From Curvularia sp. ZM96 (lineage: Eukaryota; Ascomycota; Dothideomycetes; Pleosporales; Pleosporaceae): a DNA stretch of 64,000 bases. The first letter of the stretch is position 1. Every line of letters starts with the position of its first letter. Location: contig JAJGBQ010000007.1 of the NCBI GenBank assembly GCA_022457065.1, positions 2,232,001-2,296,000 of the forward strand. The letters are read 5' to 3'. Below are positions 25,103 through 35,709 of this stretch, in pieces. Made by a program: the position numbers and the translations under genes. The notes under the pieces are model-generated. The model saw only the letters and a list, made by a program, of their open reading frames with translations, did not search any database and had not been told where the DNA came from.

Positions 25103-26635
25103 TCAAGCGCTCTCTGCTCTTCCACTACTGCTTCTCCTCCCTGGTGTTTTCCTTGTTGGTGCTACATCACTTGTAGCACCGTCATATCCTGGGTCCTCGT
25201 CCAGCTCACTCATGCTCTCCGCGTTACTCAGCATACTTGCCCTCTTACTCTGCCAGGGCAAGTTGCCGTCATTTGGGGTGCTGGGCCGCGACGAGGACAC
25301 GGTAGTAACCGGCTTTTGTAGTGGGGCCGGTGGTTGGCGCGCAAACTGTGCGTTACCTTGAGCGATAATGTTAGAGCTCGACCGGAGTGACGACTTTCGG
25401 CTGGCGGTTGTGCTGGTGGATGCATTGCTCCAGCGGCGTTCGCGGCCTTCCATGGGGCGAAGGCGGCTATCGAGGTCGAGGTCAGTCGTTGTTGGGGTAA
25501 TGCTGCGGGAACTGCTTCGAGAATGTGAGCGGTCTCTTCCCTTGCCGGGCTGTAATGTGCTGGGTCGGCGTTTGCGTGATCCGTTGTGTGAGAGGGTGCG
25601 ATTGTGGGCGTGGCCAGTCTTTTCGACATCACCACTGCGCCCGCTGAGGCCGCGAGCGCGCTTCCAGCCGCGCCAGCCAGTCCACCAGAGCCATCCGCCT
25701 TCTTCCCGTGCAATTTCACGTTGCCTCGCGCGGACGCGTTTTCTCAGTTCAGCTCGTCGCTCGTTCTCCGTGGCCCAGTACTCGTTGCGGTATACCTCCC
25801 ATTCTTGCCTGAAGTCCGGTGTAAACGGTTTCGGCAGCAGAAGCAGCTTGATGTAGTCGCCTCCGGGCGCAATGTCTTCCTCTGCATATTCCTTGCCATC
25901 TTCCACGATGCGGTGTCGCGGGCGGCCTCCATTGAGCGAGTGCTTGTTCTCCTGGGCAACGTTGATAAAGTGGTATGAACTGCCTCCGGTCTCTCCGCCC
26001 CACAGCCCGCCGGAGAAGGGCACCACAAAGTGTGCCCATTCCACTAGCTCTCTCCACCACGGCCCTCTGATGACGACAATCTTCGCATTCATGCCCCGCA
26101 GCCCGCGGTTGGCCACGCCGATCCAACGCCGCGGCCAGCGCACTCCGCGCTCCCACTGCCCCGTTGCCCAGAACAAAAGGGCCGTGACTACGCCGGTGAT
26201 GAAGCCGACTTTTTGCAGCATATCAAGGAGCCAGTATTGGGATCCGCCAATACCCTTGCCGTCGTCTCGCGGCCGTAGCCACAGCAGGTAGAAGCAGAAG
26301 CCTATCCATACGGCCAGCAGGGTGAGGACAAACGTATTCTGCCGTCGCCGGGCGCGGAGGGTGAGGTATTGGCTGCGTAAGCTGGCTTCGAGGATCAGGA
26401 GATTGAGGTATATCTGGGGCGGAGACGACGGGAGCAGAGCCGTGGGGTCGCTGATGACGGGCGGTCGCGGGGTCTTGATGGTGGGCAGGCGGTCGTTTGC
26501 ATCGTGGGGGCCGTGGGAGAGGATCGAGGCCGAGTACGGGGGCGGGTCTCGCTCTACGCTCTCGGCGAGCTTGGTGACATTTGTGCTGGGCGGCGGTGCG
26601 CCCTTGACCATCTGGTCCAGCGTTTGGTGCGCCAT
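25103..26635 (-). CDS. SPO7: Spo7-like regulatory subunit of the Nem1-Spo7 lipin phosphatase, 510 aa
   Basis: Predicted ER/nuclear-envelope membrane protein that binds the Nem1 phosphatase and so activates lipin (Pah1), controlling phosphatidate use and nuclear-membrane growth. Single exon. The signature IYLNLLILEASLRSQYLTLR (residues 75-94) followed by RARRRQN matches Spo7. Two membrane segments follow: about 102-120 (FVLTLLAVWIGFCFYLLWL) and about 139-158. The middle carries PWWRELVEWAHFVVPFSGGLWGG and KLLLLPKPFTPDFRQEWEVYR, typical of Pezizomycotina Spo7. The C-terminal third (340-510) is Ser/Arg-rich and disordered, a likely phosphoregulatory tail absent from the short yeast protein. Confidence 0.9.
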   Translation of the reverse strand: MAHQTLDQMVKGAPPPSTNVTKLAESVERDPPPYSASILSHGPHDANDRLPTIKTPRPPVISDPTALLPSSPPQIYLNLLILEASLRSQYLTLRARRRQNTFVLTLLAVWIGFCFYLLWLRPRDDGKGIGGSQYWLLDMLQKVGFITGVVTALLFWATGQWERGVRWPRRWIGVANRGLRGMNAKIVVIRGPWWRELVEWAHFVVPFSGGLWGGETGGSSYHFINVAQENKHSLNGGRPRHRIVEDGKEYAEEDIAPGGDYIKLLLLPKPFTPDFRQEWEVYRNEYWATENERRAELRKRVRARQREIAREEGGWLWWTGWRGWKRARGLSGRSGDVEKTGHAHNRTLSHNGSRKRRPSTLQPGKGRDRSHSRSSSRSITPTTTDLDLDSRLRPMEGRERRWSNASTSTTASRKSSLRSSSNIIAQGNAQFARQPPAPLQKPVTTVSSSRPSTPNDGNLPWQSKRASMLSNAESMSELDEDPGYDGATSDVAPTRKTPGRRSSSGRAESA

Positions 26636-27271
26636 GGCTGGGGGTGCTGGTCGGTGTATGGGCAGCGTGCTTCTCTGACGTCGATGTCGGCAGCGTCTGG
26701 CGATGACATGTGAGGCGGTTAGCGTGCTATTGCATGTCGATTATATGTCTGGCGGAAACGCGTTGGGAGCAGCCGTCTCTTTCACGTGAAAGTCGGGGCG
26801 GCAGCGCGTGCAACGAGTCCTCGTGCTCATGACGAGCAGGCAAGAGAAAGAGAGGGTGTGGATGGGTGTAGGTTGGGCCAGGGTGATGGATGCTAGCCGA
26901 GAGCGGTGAAGACCAGGATTGCTGGCACAGCCGTGTCTACCCCACCACCACACAATTAGCATCGTATTGGAAGAGTGACACGTCCTAGGCCATGCAGTAG
27001 TCGAAGACGTGGACGGGACGGGGCCGGGGACGGAGCCATGCAGGGCCTCATGTGAGACGATCATCTCTGCACCCGTCGGCCGTGGGAGGGGTACCGTCTG
27101 GCTGGGCGCAGCATGTATGTATGTACAGGCATCACGCATTGCATGGGGCAGCATCGAAGGAAAGGAGAAAACAGGTGTGCTATTGCGACTCTCCCAAACA
27201 AACGCCACGGTGACGCCCAACCGCCCAAACGCCCAAGACAATGCACATGCCGTCCGTCTATCCTCTGGAAT
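26636..27271. other. Intergenic region between Spo7 and Cld1-like genes
   Basis: 0.64 kb; both neighbours are on the minus strand, so this holds the Spo7 promoter and the 3' end of the lipase gene. No gene or repeat seen. Confidence 0.4.
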
Positions 27272-29060
27272 CTATCCAAGTCTTTGCTGCCGCTCCCTCT
27301 GCCTGACCTCATCCATCTCCTCGAGCATCACCCGGTTGAACTGCTCCCACCCGTCGAGATAGACGTGGTGGCCGGCCTTGTTGATGATAATCACCTTGCC
27401 AATTCCGTGGTCTTGCTTCCTCTCTTCCGGCGATGCCTTTGCGAGTATACGTTCCCGCTCCTGCTTCATCTTCTCCTCAGCAGCGAACCCTCCTGCAACA
27501 TCCATCCAGTCGTTCTCTCCGTACATGAAGATGACCGGGTAGCCCTTCTCGCGCTGCGCGGCCGGTTGCGAGCCCGCATGAGCGTTTGGTGGGATGTCGC
27601 CGTCCACCGAGGGCGTGTCATGTGCCTGTATCCACTGTCGTCCCACTCCCTGGATCCTCCGAATCAGAGGGCTGCGGGCAAATGCACCGGGAGCCAGGAG
27701 GTATGCCAGCGCATACTCTGAACTTCCACGCTGCCGAAATAGAGCATAACTGTAGTCGTGCAGCGCCTGCGCCTCCTCCTCCGGGAGGTGGGAAAAGCGC
27801 CGTGATGTCCACCCCGACACGAGACGCGGCCCGAGGGGCCCTGACCACCGAACAAACGTAAAGGGTGAGATCATGTTGGCTTCCCATAGCGAATACAGCC
27901 ACCACGGAAGCCGTCGTTTGGGCGGCTGTTTGCCTTCTTTCGCTGTATCTGCGCATGTTAGTTTTGCCCTCAAACCATTGTCCCATGCTCAACGTACCTT
28001 TTCCTTTTTGTTGGTTCATGAAATTATTCTTATCCGCTGTCGAAGGTGGTACGCCGCTCTTGTTTGTCTCTGCAGCGTCCTGGGTGAATTCATTGGCCAT
28101 GCTCGAGTCCTGGGGATCGGGCATCTCCTCGTCAACTGCATACGGGTCCTCCGGGATACCCACAGGCGACGCCAAGATCAACTTGTTCAGATGGCCTGGA
28201 TACTTCAATGCGTAGGCCACAGCCAGGTACCCACCCAAACTATGCCCCAGCAGTGTAAATCGCTCCAGTCCCCTCTTGATCCTCCATTCCTCGAGCGCAT
28301 CCACGAACCAAGACTCAGCTTCTGCAATCTTGCCATCCTTGTCTTTGGCGTGAATCTTGAACGGTGGTCGGCTGCTCCGTCCCATGCCGAGGAGATCGAG
28401 TGCGTACACTTTCCAGCCCTCGGCGCGCGATATTGACTCAAAATTGCGGTAGAAGAAGCCCAATCCAGCGCCGTAGCCGTGTAGCATGACCAAGTTGTTC
28501 TCCACCTCCTCGCCCAGCCGCTCGACGGAAAACTCGTTGAGCGCGCGGTCCTTGCCACTCAGCTCGACCATCTGCGAGTTCCACCGTCGCGGCCCATACG
28601 GGTCGTTTGTGATGTTGGTTGTCGTGTGATCCTCGGCATGTTTCGGTGGCGCATGGAGGTCGACGGACGAAGGCATCGCAGTGCCGGAGGTGGCGCCCGT
28701 TTGCGTATGTGTCGGTGGGCTCTGGAGATGCGGAACAAAGGAGAGGACGCGGTGCTCGGTCGCCATAGGAGAAAGCCCAGCCCACCATTGCTCGAAGCCG
28801 GACTTTGCTGACAGCGGAAACCATTTAGAGAAGCGCCCTTGGGCCTCTCCTTGCTCCTTTGCGCGTTGGCTGGCCAGCATGCTCTGCTGACCTCCCTGAC
28901 TGCCTTCTACATGATCCTGAGCCGCCATAGTGGAATTTCCTTTGCTCTCGATTCGGATAGGGGTGCTCAGGCTCAGGCTGATGTAACTCGCGCCGCCGAA
29001 TCCAACGCTCTTGTGGAGGACGCTTCGTGCGGTGGGTCGGGCCAGGTAGGACCGTATCAT
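27272..29060 (-). CDS. CLD1: Mitochondrial alpha/beta-hydrolase, Cld1-like cardiolipin deacylase (ABHD4/5 family), 579 aa, 2 exons
   Basis: Predicted to remove an acyl chain from cardiolipin or related phospholipids in mitochondria. Exons are 29060-27998 and 27948-27272 (49-nt GTACGT-CAG intron). The first 25 residues are basic and hydroxylated without acids, like a matrix-targeting presequence. The fold markers are MLHGYGAGLGFFYRNF (oxyanion region), LDLLGMGRSSRP, the nucleophile elbow GHSLGG (Ser274), a late Asp in MYGENDWMD and the catalytic His in AGHHVYLDGW. The HxxxxD box overlaps that last motif (HHVYLD), as in ABHD4/5/Cld1 acyltransferase-like hydrolases. The intron lies inside the cap region. 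An internal ATG at residue 45 (MAAQDHVEG) could give a cytosolic form. Confidence 0.85.
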
Positions 29061-30082
29061 TCGCAGGCGCGCCGTGTATTCAGGGAGGCGTGTTCCGGGG
29101 GCAAATGTTCGCGAGCGCGAACAAGATATACGTGGCGGAATGGTGGCGGTATTTGTCGTTTCGCAGAGCGCCCTGAGGCGCTGCCTGCGATAGAATCGGT
29201 GTGGGACGGTATGCTGACGTAGGCGGGCTCTCTGGACGAGTTACGGTGGCGGAAGGGCGATTGCGACTCGGAGATAACGAGCTCCGGCCGTGTCTAGATG
29301 TCGGGCGAATAATTCAGCCGCCCTCCACAACGACCATGTGCGTAAGGCGGAGGAAAAGAGTGTCGTCTGTGTGTTTTTGTACAGACTGTCCTCACTGCAG
29401 CCAGCAAGACGCCATGTGCCGTTGCCTTGGAATGCCAATGTTACGATCGATCCAAGTCACTTGAGCCTCATCGCCCGCCAATCGGAGTCAGTGGATCCCC
29501 CACACTCTCCCCCATGACATTCCCTTGGTGGCACACACAACATGGGCTGGACAACATTCGCCAAAGGAACAAAGTGTGACTGATTTGGTAATATTGCTTC
29601 GTCATGTACATCGTAAAGTCATGGCCCTCGCTATGCAAGAAAGACAAAGAAAAAAAAACCTCCAGTCCCTATGCAAATGATCCGCATGCATGTAGTGTAC
29701 AGTAAGATGAATCTCTTCCTCCTCTTTGATCCTTCTCAGCTCCTGCTTTCTATTCAAAGAGTTTGTATCGCCCAGCGAGTCTTTCTCGTACTCGGGTACC
29801 ATAGTGATGCAGCCCGTCGTTTCCGGCGGATCTTTTGGTATCGTTGGCGCAGCAGTTCTGGCATAGAATATCCTGCCGTTTCTGGCTTGTCAAATTTCAA
29901 GTTGACCCGGCTCACAGCATGCTGGAGGCTGCCATTTGGCAATGGCGTGGTGTCGTATGTGTACGTTCTGTGTGCTGGTTATGGCGACAAGCGACGCCAA
30001 CAGTGTCCATCTGTATTTTCCCACATCCTTAGTCGCACAACTTATGCGCATGTACTCATTAAAAATTACACTGTCCTAGACC
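29061..30082. other. Intergenic region
   Basis: 1.0 kb between two minus-strand genes; no supportable gene, RNA or repeat on either strand. It would hold the promoter of the Cld1-like gene and the 3' UTR of the small membrane protein. Confidence 0.4.
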
Positions 30083-30535
30083 CTACACAAACGGCTTGGG
30101 CTCGTGGGCAATGTGCGCAGAGTTGGTACTTGTGATGCTCTGCATGCTCATTCTCGGATCCCGCTTGTAGTTTGCACTTCCTGGTCGGTGTTGTTTCTGG
30201 AGACGTCCGCTGTTGCTTGAACTTCCAGAGTCGGTTCTGATCTGAGCAGCAAACGGCCGTTGTGGAAGTCCGAGGCCCTGCTTTTCGTGCAGTGTCTCCT
30301 GGTTCATGGGTACCTGGTTCAGTATACTGGGCGACTCTGGGCGCCGCTTTCGCTTTATGCAGCAGCAGTTGCGGTCGTAAGGGTAAGCCCAGAACAGGTA
30401 GCAGACGGCCCAAATGACGGCGATGCAAGGCAGTAGTCCGAGACAGATGATTAGAGCGATGGCAGTTCCGGTAATCGCTCCCCCGCCACTAGAGTTATCG
30501 AGGAAGCGGGCCTGCAGATGGGTGATGGCAGGCAT
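30083..30535 (-). CDS. Small single-pass membrane protein of unknown function, 150 aa
   Basis: Not a family I recognise. The open frame extends upstream without an ATG, so I start at 30535 (MPAITHLQARF), the first in-frame ATG. A 12-16 residue Ser/Gly-rich head is followed by one long membrane span (about residues 21-48, ITGTAIALIICLGLLPCIAV and on to LFW). Next come a Tyr/Asp turn, a cysteine triplet (NCCC) that could be palmitoylated, and the basic stop-transfer KRKRR. The remaining ~90 residues are polar and Ser/Pro-rich. This layout is common in small fungal plasma-membrane proteins of unknown role. A spliced upstream exon cannot be excluded. Confidence 0.6.
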   Translation of the reverse strand: MPAITHLQARFLDNSSGGGAITGTAIALIICLGLLPCIAVIWAVCYLFWAYPYDRNCCCIKRKRRPESPSILNQVPMNQETLHEKQGLGLPQRPFAAQIRTDSGSSSNSGRLQKQHRPGSANYKRDPRMSMQSITSTNSAHIAHEPKPFV

Positions 30536-31102
30536 AACGGCGGCGGGTTGCGTGGTTTGTTCAGCTCCAGCGGTTGATGCGTGTTCTGGCGACAAGATGT
30601 AGTTGTGTGTATCAATGCTAACAAATAGTCACAGTAAGGATTATGTTAGAGCAATGTGGAAACGACTGGGCGGAGATGGATACACAAGGTTGCAATAGCG
30701 AAAGATGAAAGGCGGAAATCGCTTGCAAAAGTGGGGAGTGGTTGAAACACACAAAGGTCTTGCAGTTGCCGATGAAGCGCTTTGTATGCGGGTCTGGATA
30801 GCCACCCTGGGAGACGTCATGGGTCTATGAAGGATGAACATGACGCACAGGGCCATTATGCCGAGCCTTTGACACCTGTGGCGTTTACGTACTAACCTCA
30901 CGCTACGCGCCTGGTGTAGAGCCAGATCTTCTTAGCACCTCGTCCATCGTATGCCGAGCCCCAAACTCTTCTCTGAGGTCACCAGCCGGTGCTCCGGCAG
31001 CACGCCTGTTGAATGACCGCTGCGGAACAAGCTCAGGTACAGAGCGTTGCTGTCGTTACAGAAAACGAGGGTCCTGCAAATCTCCTGCAGTCAGGCACGA
31101 CA
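30536..31102. other. Intergenic region
   Basis: 0.57 kb, minus-strand genes on both sides. No gene seen. Confidence 0.35.
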
Positions 31103-32722
31103 CTACGCGCGTGCCGTACCGGTCGCGAGGCCAAAAACCTGGAGGATGGTGAGCGCCACAGGTGACCAGGTCATTGACGTATTGTGGCCTGTAGCGTAGC
31201 GTTAGCCCTGGTTTTACTAGCCTACGGAGCCGGAAGACCCGGCGATGACCGCATGGATGCAGGGCCGGGGCCCTGGTTGGAGAACCAGCAATGTGTGGGG
31301 AAAGGGTCTGCAGTGCGTGCAATCAGACATGAGCCACAGTGCTGCACAACCCGCCTCAGGTCTCTTCCGAAGAGCCTCAAACGGGTGTTGCAGCCATAAA
31401 ATGAAGGAGCGTAACGGCGTCGCGAACATGTCAGACGGAGGTGGGGCAACCCGTTCCAACAATAGGCGAAACGCGTTCGCTGCTCAGGCGCCGACGCCCA
31501 AAGTCTGAGGCTGAAGCGAACAGGAAGGGTGGGGTACGTACCACCGTGCTTCGCAATCGTCTTGGATATACGGCACGAGTCGCTCTGCCATATTTCCCGC
31601 CTGCCGGCTTCGCCTAGGTCCACGACTTGGCCTCTCTTGAAGCTATCGTCATGGGAGCTCGACTCTTTGGCGGCTCGCAGCGTTGATTGGAAGAGCGCCT
31701 CCGTTTCGTGCCACGGCATCGTCGAGTCGCTTTCGGCGTGCACAAGGACCAGATTGAACCTGGAGCAAATTTCTGGCAATTTCGTCAGTGCCGGAAATGG
31801 CCACTGCGGTTGGACTGCAAGATGGTAATGCGGCTTGACGAGGCAACGCGCAACCTTCCAAGCTGTTTGCAGTTTGATTGAACTTACGTGCCATGGCAGC
31901 AAGTCGCTCATCAGTGCGCCATGTGCAAACCATTCTTTGCGCAAACCATTTCTGAAACGCCGGGACAACTCGGACGGGCGCCAGGACTGGCACCACTCCA
32001 CCGATCGAATACGACGAGAACGCATTGCCAGCGTTGGTGAACGCCGCGCAGAGGATCAGTCCTGCAAATTCTATGCCCGAGTCAGTTATATAGCGATGGG
32101 CGATGCCCGACGCAACGGCGGTCCCTAATGAGTGGCCAAGAAGCACGATCCGCTCTGGCGGTATATGGCATCTGTTCAGTGCCCAGCCTACGACTGCGTC
32201 TGCATCGTCCAATAGTCCAGACTCGCTTGGCTCCCCTTTTGAGAGGCCGAACCCGCGGTAGTCGAAGGCCAGGACGAATATTTTGTCTGATGCTCCAGCC
32301 GAGTATGATCGGTACTCGATCGTTCGGCGTTCCTGGGCCAGGGTCGCAGAGTTTCCGTGGAAGTAGATGAGAAGCCTGGCCTCGGGGTCTTTGCACAGCG
32401 AATTCCAGGCCATGGTGTCCTCGATGTCGCTGCCTGATTTCTCATTGGTGAAGGCATCCACGTTCTTGGCATACACACCCAGCGGTGCAATCAGCCATGC
32501 AAAGAGCTCATGTTTGTCTTTTGTCGCGATTCGGAAGGGTATCACCTGATTTTCTGCACGTGTGAGTATGCACCCACGGCTCAGTATGGACATCGACGTG
32601 CTGGACGTACTGAGGAAACCTGCTCTTTCGGGCTCAGTGGACCATTTTCCAGGAAAGAAGGTGATGTTGTGGAGGTAGAGCATTTCTGTGGCAATTAGCG
32701 CAGCCAGCCAAAGCGTGGCCAT
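31103..32722 (-). CDS. Membrane-anchored alpha/beta-hydrolase (ABHD12/ABHD13/Bem46-like), 397 aa, 3 exons
   Basis: Predicted serine hydrolase anchored by an N-terminal hydrophobic segment (residues 1-18), probably an ER or plasma-membrane lipase. Exons are 32722-31888, 31814-31542 and 31188-31103. Fold markers are LLIYFHGNSATLAQ (oxyanion), FDYRGFGLSKGEP, and the nucleophile elbow LLGHSLGT (Ser198); the acid is in VHAESDSTMPWHE. The catalytic His lies at the last junction: exon 2 ends in KHG and joins to GHNTSMTWSPVAL, giving HGGHN followed by TWSPVALTILQVFGL, a normal ABHD C-terminus. That requires a 353-nt last intron (GTACGT ... GCTAACGCTACGCTACAG). A nearer acceptor at 31505 would leave a 37-nt intron and destroy the motif, so I reject it. 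Confidence 0.8.
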
Positions 32723-33311
32723 GGTTGCTCACGTTTCTGCACCCAGGGCAGACAGCAGAGTAACGTCGCTGGTACCCATAGTAGACTAAGAAAAGACAGT
32801 GCTGTTCCAACCGGGTTGTTGATGCCCATGGCGGGGTGGGATGTGGATGCAAGGATGGAGGGAGGCGTGAAGACATGGGCGGAAGGGAGCCTAGCGCGCC
32901 TTCCCCAGTCGCTTTGTCGCTTCCACTTTGGCGCATCATCGTGTAGACTCTGACAGCTCCTCAGCGTTCGACGCTTCGCATTCTTCCAACACCAGTATTA
33001 TTTTCCATTGATATAGACAGCCGTTGGGGTGTGGTCTAGAATTACCCTTTGTAACCAAACAGGACGTCCTGTCGTACTGGTAATGGCTGTTGAAGCGCAA
33101 TCAGACAATTGGACAGTCACTCAGTGACATATACTTTGCTAACGTACACAGTGCAGCCTAACCATCAGCTGTATGCGTTCACAACACGTTTCAGTCACCA
33201 CACCGCCCAAATGAGCACGTTTTCACAGTCTAAAACATTGAATTCATCTAAAAAAAAAAACGAAGCCGGTAGCATGGTGCCTACTCGTTCGCCACACTCA
33301 GAGTCGACGAT
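32723..33311. other. Intergenic region
   Basis: 0.59 kb between two minus-strand genes, holding a promoter and a 3' UTR. A poly-A run lies near 33251-33260. No gene seen. Confidence 0.4.
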
Positions 33312-34505
33312 CTAGCAGTCAAAATACAATTCGTCCTCTGGCTTGGGTGCTTTGTTGCCTCTCTTGCGCCAATCCATCATCTGATACTCTTCTGGCTTAT
33401 TGTCCGCGTATTCGGCCTCTTCTGGCCTGCAAAACTCTGGGTACATGGACGGATTGCGCGCAATGTTGAGCCGCTGGTCCGCTAAATTGACAATACTGGT
33501 CGCCCGGCGAATTACACTATCGGCAGCTGATGCACGCTTCATAATCGTCTCGGCTCTCTTGTACTCCTCCGATTGAATAGCCGCCTCAGCATCTCGGATC
33601 TCTTGCTCTCTTATGTCAGGATAGTGCAGGCCATCTTCGTCAGTGACATATGCTGCGTAGTGTTTTGGCGGGGACACTGGGACGTCGGTGAAGACTCTCG
33701 ATTCGCGGTAATCAGCTTGCTGCATCTCAACAGCTCTAAACTCTGGCCAACACGCCGAGTTTCTATAGGTGATAGGCGTGTAGACAGTGCTCGGTTCGTA
33801 GTGGACTTGGGGCGGATTTGACTGGACTCGGAATGAACCATCGAAATCACCATACACTGCGTCTTTGGCGACGGCGACGGACGCTCCCGCATTCGGTACC
33901 GGCTTGCGTTTTATCATCTTCCAGACTGATGGCCTCTTTTCGGCCTTGAGGTTCGACGAGGCTGCAGAGAAACCCTGATCAGCCATGCCCGTACCGCCGC
34001 GCTCGAGATCTAGTTCTGCGGGAGCTGTGGCTTGCGAGGCTGACTTGTTGAGGGCCTCACGCTGCCTGATTACAGCAGGAGTAATAGGCTTCTGCTCACC
34101 AGACTCCCACTTTTCAAGTTGCTTTCGCATGGTTTGACAGTCTGGACATTTGCCCCGCCAGCGCAAGTAGACCATGGAAATGAGCATTGTGAGTAACAGG
34201 ACAGCTACCAACATTATCAATACCAAGACCACGTATGCAAAAGTGTCGTCGAACTTTTGCTCACCCGTTGTTTCAGGCAGCGCGGATGAGATGGGAGGAT
34301 TAGCATTAGCAGAAGAGCCAGCCGACATTATCGGAGAGCTCGACATGCTTGAGACCAGAGAGGTACGAGGTGCGTCGGTTGGTGTGGGGCTATCTGTTGG
34401 AGAGACAGTGGTATACTCGGTGACGACGACTACACTGTAGGTTGGATGAACAGTGGTATACTCAGTGACTATGACCACACTGAAGGATGAGTGTGAGTTA
34501 TCCAT
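33312..34505 (-). CDS. Single-pass membrane protein with short Ser/Thr-rich ectodomain and long cytoplasmic tail, 397 aa
   Basis: Function unknown. Single exon; start placed at 34505 (MDNSHSSFS) because the longer frame begins without an ATG. The first 75 residues contain a near-duplicate pair (VVIVTEYTTVHPTYS then VVVVTEYTTVSPTDS) and then a Ser/Thr/Pro-rich stalk that could be O-mannosylated. One long membrane span follows (about residues 91-115, YVVLVLIMLVAVLLLTMLISM). The cytoplasmic side begins with RWRGKCPDCQTMRKQ and runs for ~280 residues with Tyr-rich segments (YEPSTVYTPITYRN, YPEFCRPEEAEYADN). No classical signal peptide is visible, so it may be a type III membrane protein. The layout resembles fungal surface sensors of the Wsc/Mid2 kind, but the WSC domain is absent. 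Confidence 0.65.
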   Translation of the reverse strand: MDNSHSSFSVVIVTEYTTVHPTYSVVVVTEYTTVSPTDSPTPTDAPRTSLVSSMSSSPIMSAGSSANANPPISSALPETTGEQKFDDTFAYVVLVLIMLVAVLLLTMLISMVYLRWRGKCPDCQTMRKQLEKWESGEQKPITPAVIRQREALNKSASQATAPAELDLERGGTGMADQGFSAASSNLKAEKRPSVWKMIKRKPVPNAGASVAVAKDAVYGDFDGSFRVQSNPPQVHYEPSTVYTPITYRNSACWPEFRAVEMQQADYRESRVFTDVPVSPPKHYAAYVTDEDGLHYPDIREQEIRDAEAAIQSEEYKRAETIMKRASAADSVIRRATSIVNLADQRLNIARNPSMYPEFCRPEEAEYADNKPEEYQMMDWRKRGNKAPKPEDELYFDC

Positions 34506-34973
34506 GGTACCTCGCTCTTGAAAGGACCAGTGAAAAGGTGTCTCTGCTTTGATTGTGAATAGTATCAATATTTTGTTTTTTGTACCCAAATTCAGACAGA
34601 GCCATCAACGAAGATTATAAAACCACACAATCATTGTGAAAGCTTCTCACAGCGTGAGCGGACTCTTTGCGCTGTGAATATACTTTGCGTGGTTACAATG
34701 TGCGAAAGCCGAAACTAGCCCATGGGTGAACATGGAAATGGATGGATGATATCCAACAACCCATCTATACATGTTGATCATCCGCCGTTTGTATGACAAC
34801 TTCACTTGCGATTTCGGCAGCCTGCATTTGCACCTTCGCTTAAGCAAGCTTGGCCGGGCCCGTGCTAAAGTCTTGCCTGCTTCTCTACACGAACCTTTTA
34901 TCCCCCACCATTATCATCTTTTTCAATCTCGAGACCCAGACCTACCTGCCCGTCACTGTCGGAGTTGTTCACC
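34506..34973. promoter_or_regulatory. Divergent intergenic region
   Basis: 468 bp between a minus-strand membrane-protein gene and a plus-strand small gene; likely holds both promoters. No specific site recognised. Confidence 0.35.
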
Positions 34974-35434
34974 ATGCTATTCTTTGTCGATCAACTACTA
35001 CCTTGGCTGTCAGCATCAGAGCTAGCATGCGAACTCATCAACGTCGCCAAACTCGATAGAGCCAAAGATGATTTGGCAGATATCAAACAAGAGATGAAGG
35101 ATTTCCATGACGCACTCGTTGCACACGATTCGCCAATCGTAGTGCAGGGTCATCCACTTGATTATCAGCACACCGAGGTCGCGAGTAAACTTTACATGTT
35201 TTGTGACAAACATATCGGGGACAAGAACTACGAGTATCTTGAATTTGCAAAGCAGACTGCAGCAGAGTTGAAGATGCCGGATATACCACCCAACTTCAAT
35301 GTCGACGACTTGAGTAAGAAACGATGATAACCCTTCTCTCACTTTATATACTAACAAGCGCAGGGGCTTGCGCGGTCCTCTACGAGCAGTGGATCCTCGG
35401 CAACCTCGATTTGCGAAAAGCAAATCTCTCCTGA
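34974..35434 (+). CDS. Small protein of unknown function, 136 aa, 2 exons
   Basis: Not recognised. Exons are 34974-35313 and 35364-35434, joined by a 50-nt intron (GTAAGA ... ATACTAACAAGCGCAG) with an excellent branch point. The ATG at 34974 is the first in frame. The protein is mostly helical in appearance: an N-terminal hydrophobic patch, an amphipathic stretch (AKDDLADIKQEMKDFHDAL, about residues 29-47), then VASKLYMFCDKHIGDKNYEY and a C-terminal RACAVLYEQWILGNLDL. The second exon also reads well in another frame that runs into further sequence beyond 35434, so the 3' structure is uncertain (see findings). Confidence 0.55.
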
Positions 35435-35633
35435 CGCTTTTGTCCACATGGTATGCATCGTTGAACTGATGAACTACCTCAATACATTAGCTAATGTGGA
35501 CAGCTGAAACGCCAAAGAAACCTCCCACAACAACCTCGCAACAACCAAGCTGCCTTGCTCGATCCATCTACGCCATACGCCGCACAAGAAAGAGAGATCA
35601 ATGAGGCTACTGCGGTAGATCATCAACTTATTA

Positions 35634-35709
35634 AAGAAGAAGAAGAAGAAGAAGAAGAAGAAGAAGAAGAAGAAGAAGAAGAAGGAGGAGGAGGAGGAGG
35701 AGGAGGAAG
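35634..35709 (+). repeat. (GAA)n-(GGA)n microsatellite
   Basis: About 16 uninterrupted GAA units (35634-35683) pass directly into about eight GGA units. In one frame they encode a run of glutamates followed by glycines inside an open frame ending at 35800. Confidence 0.95.

Noticed and set aside
31431..31541. Short 37-nt intron and early stop for the ABHD hydrolase
   Set aside because: Below normal intron size and it removes the HGGHN active-site motif, which the longer splice restores.
35634..35709. CRISPR-like or regulatory array
   Set aside because: It is a plain trinucleotide microsatellite with no spacers; this is a fungal nuclear genome.
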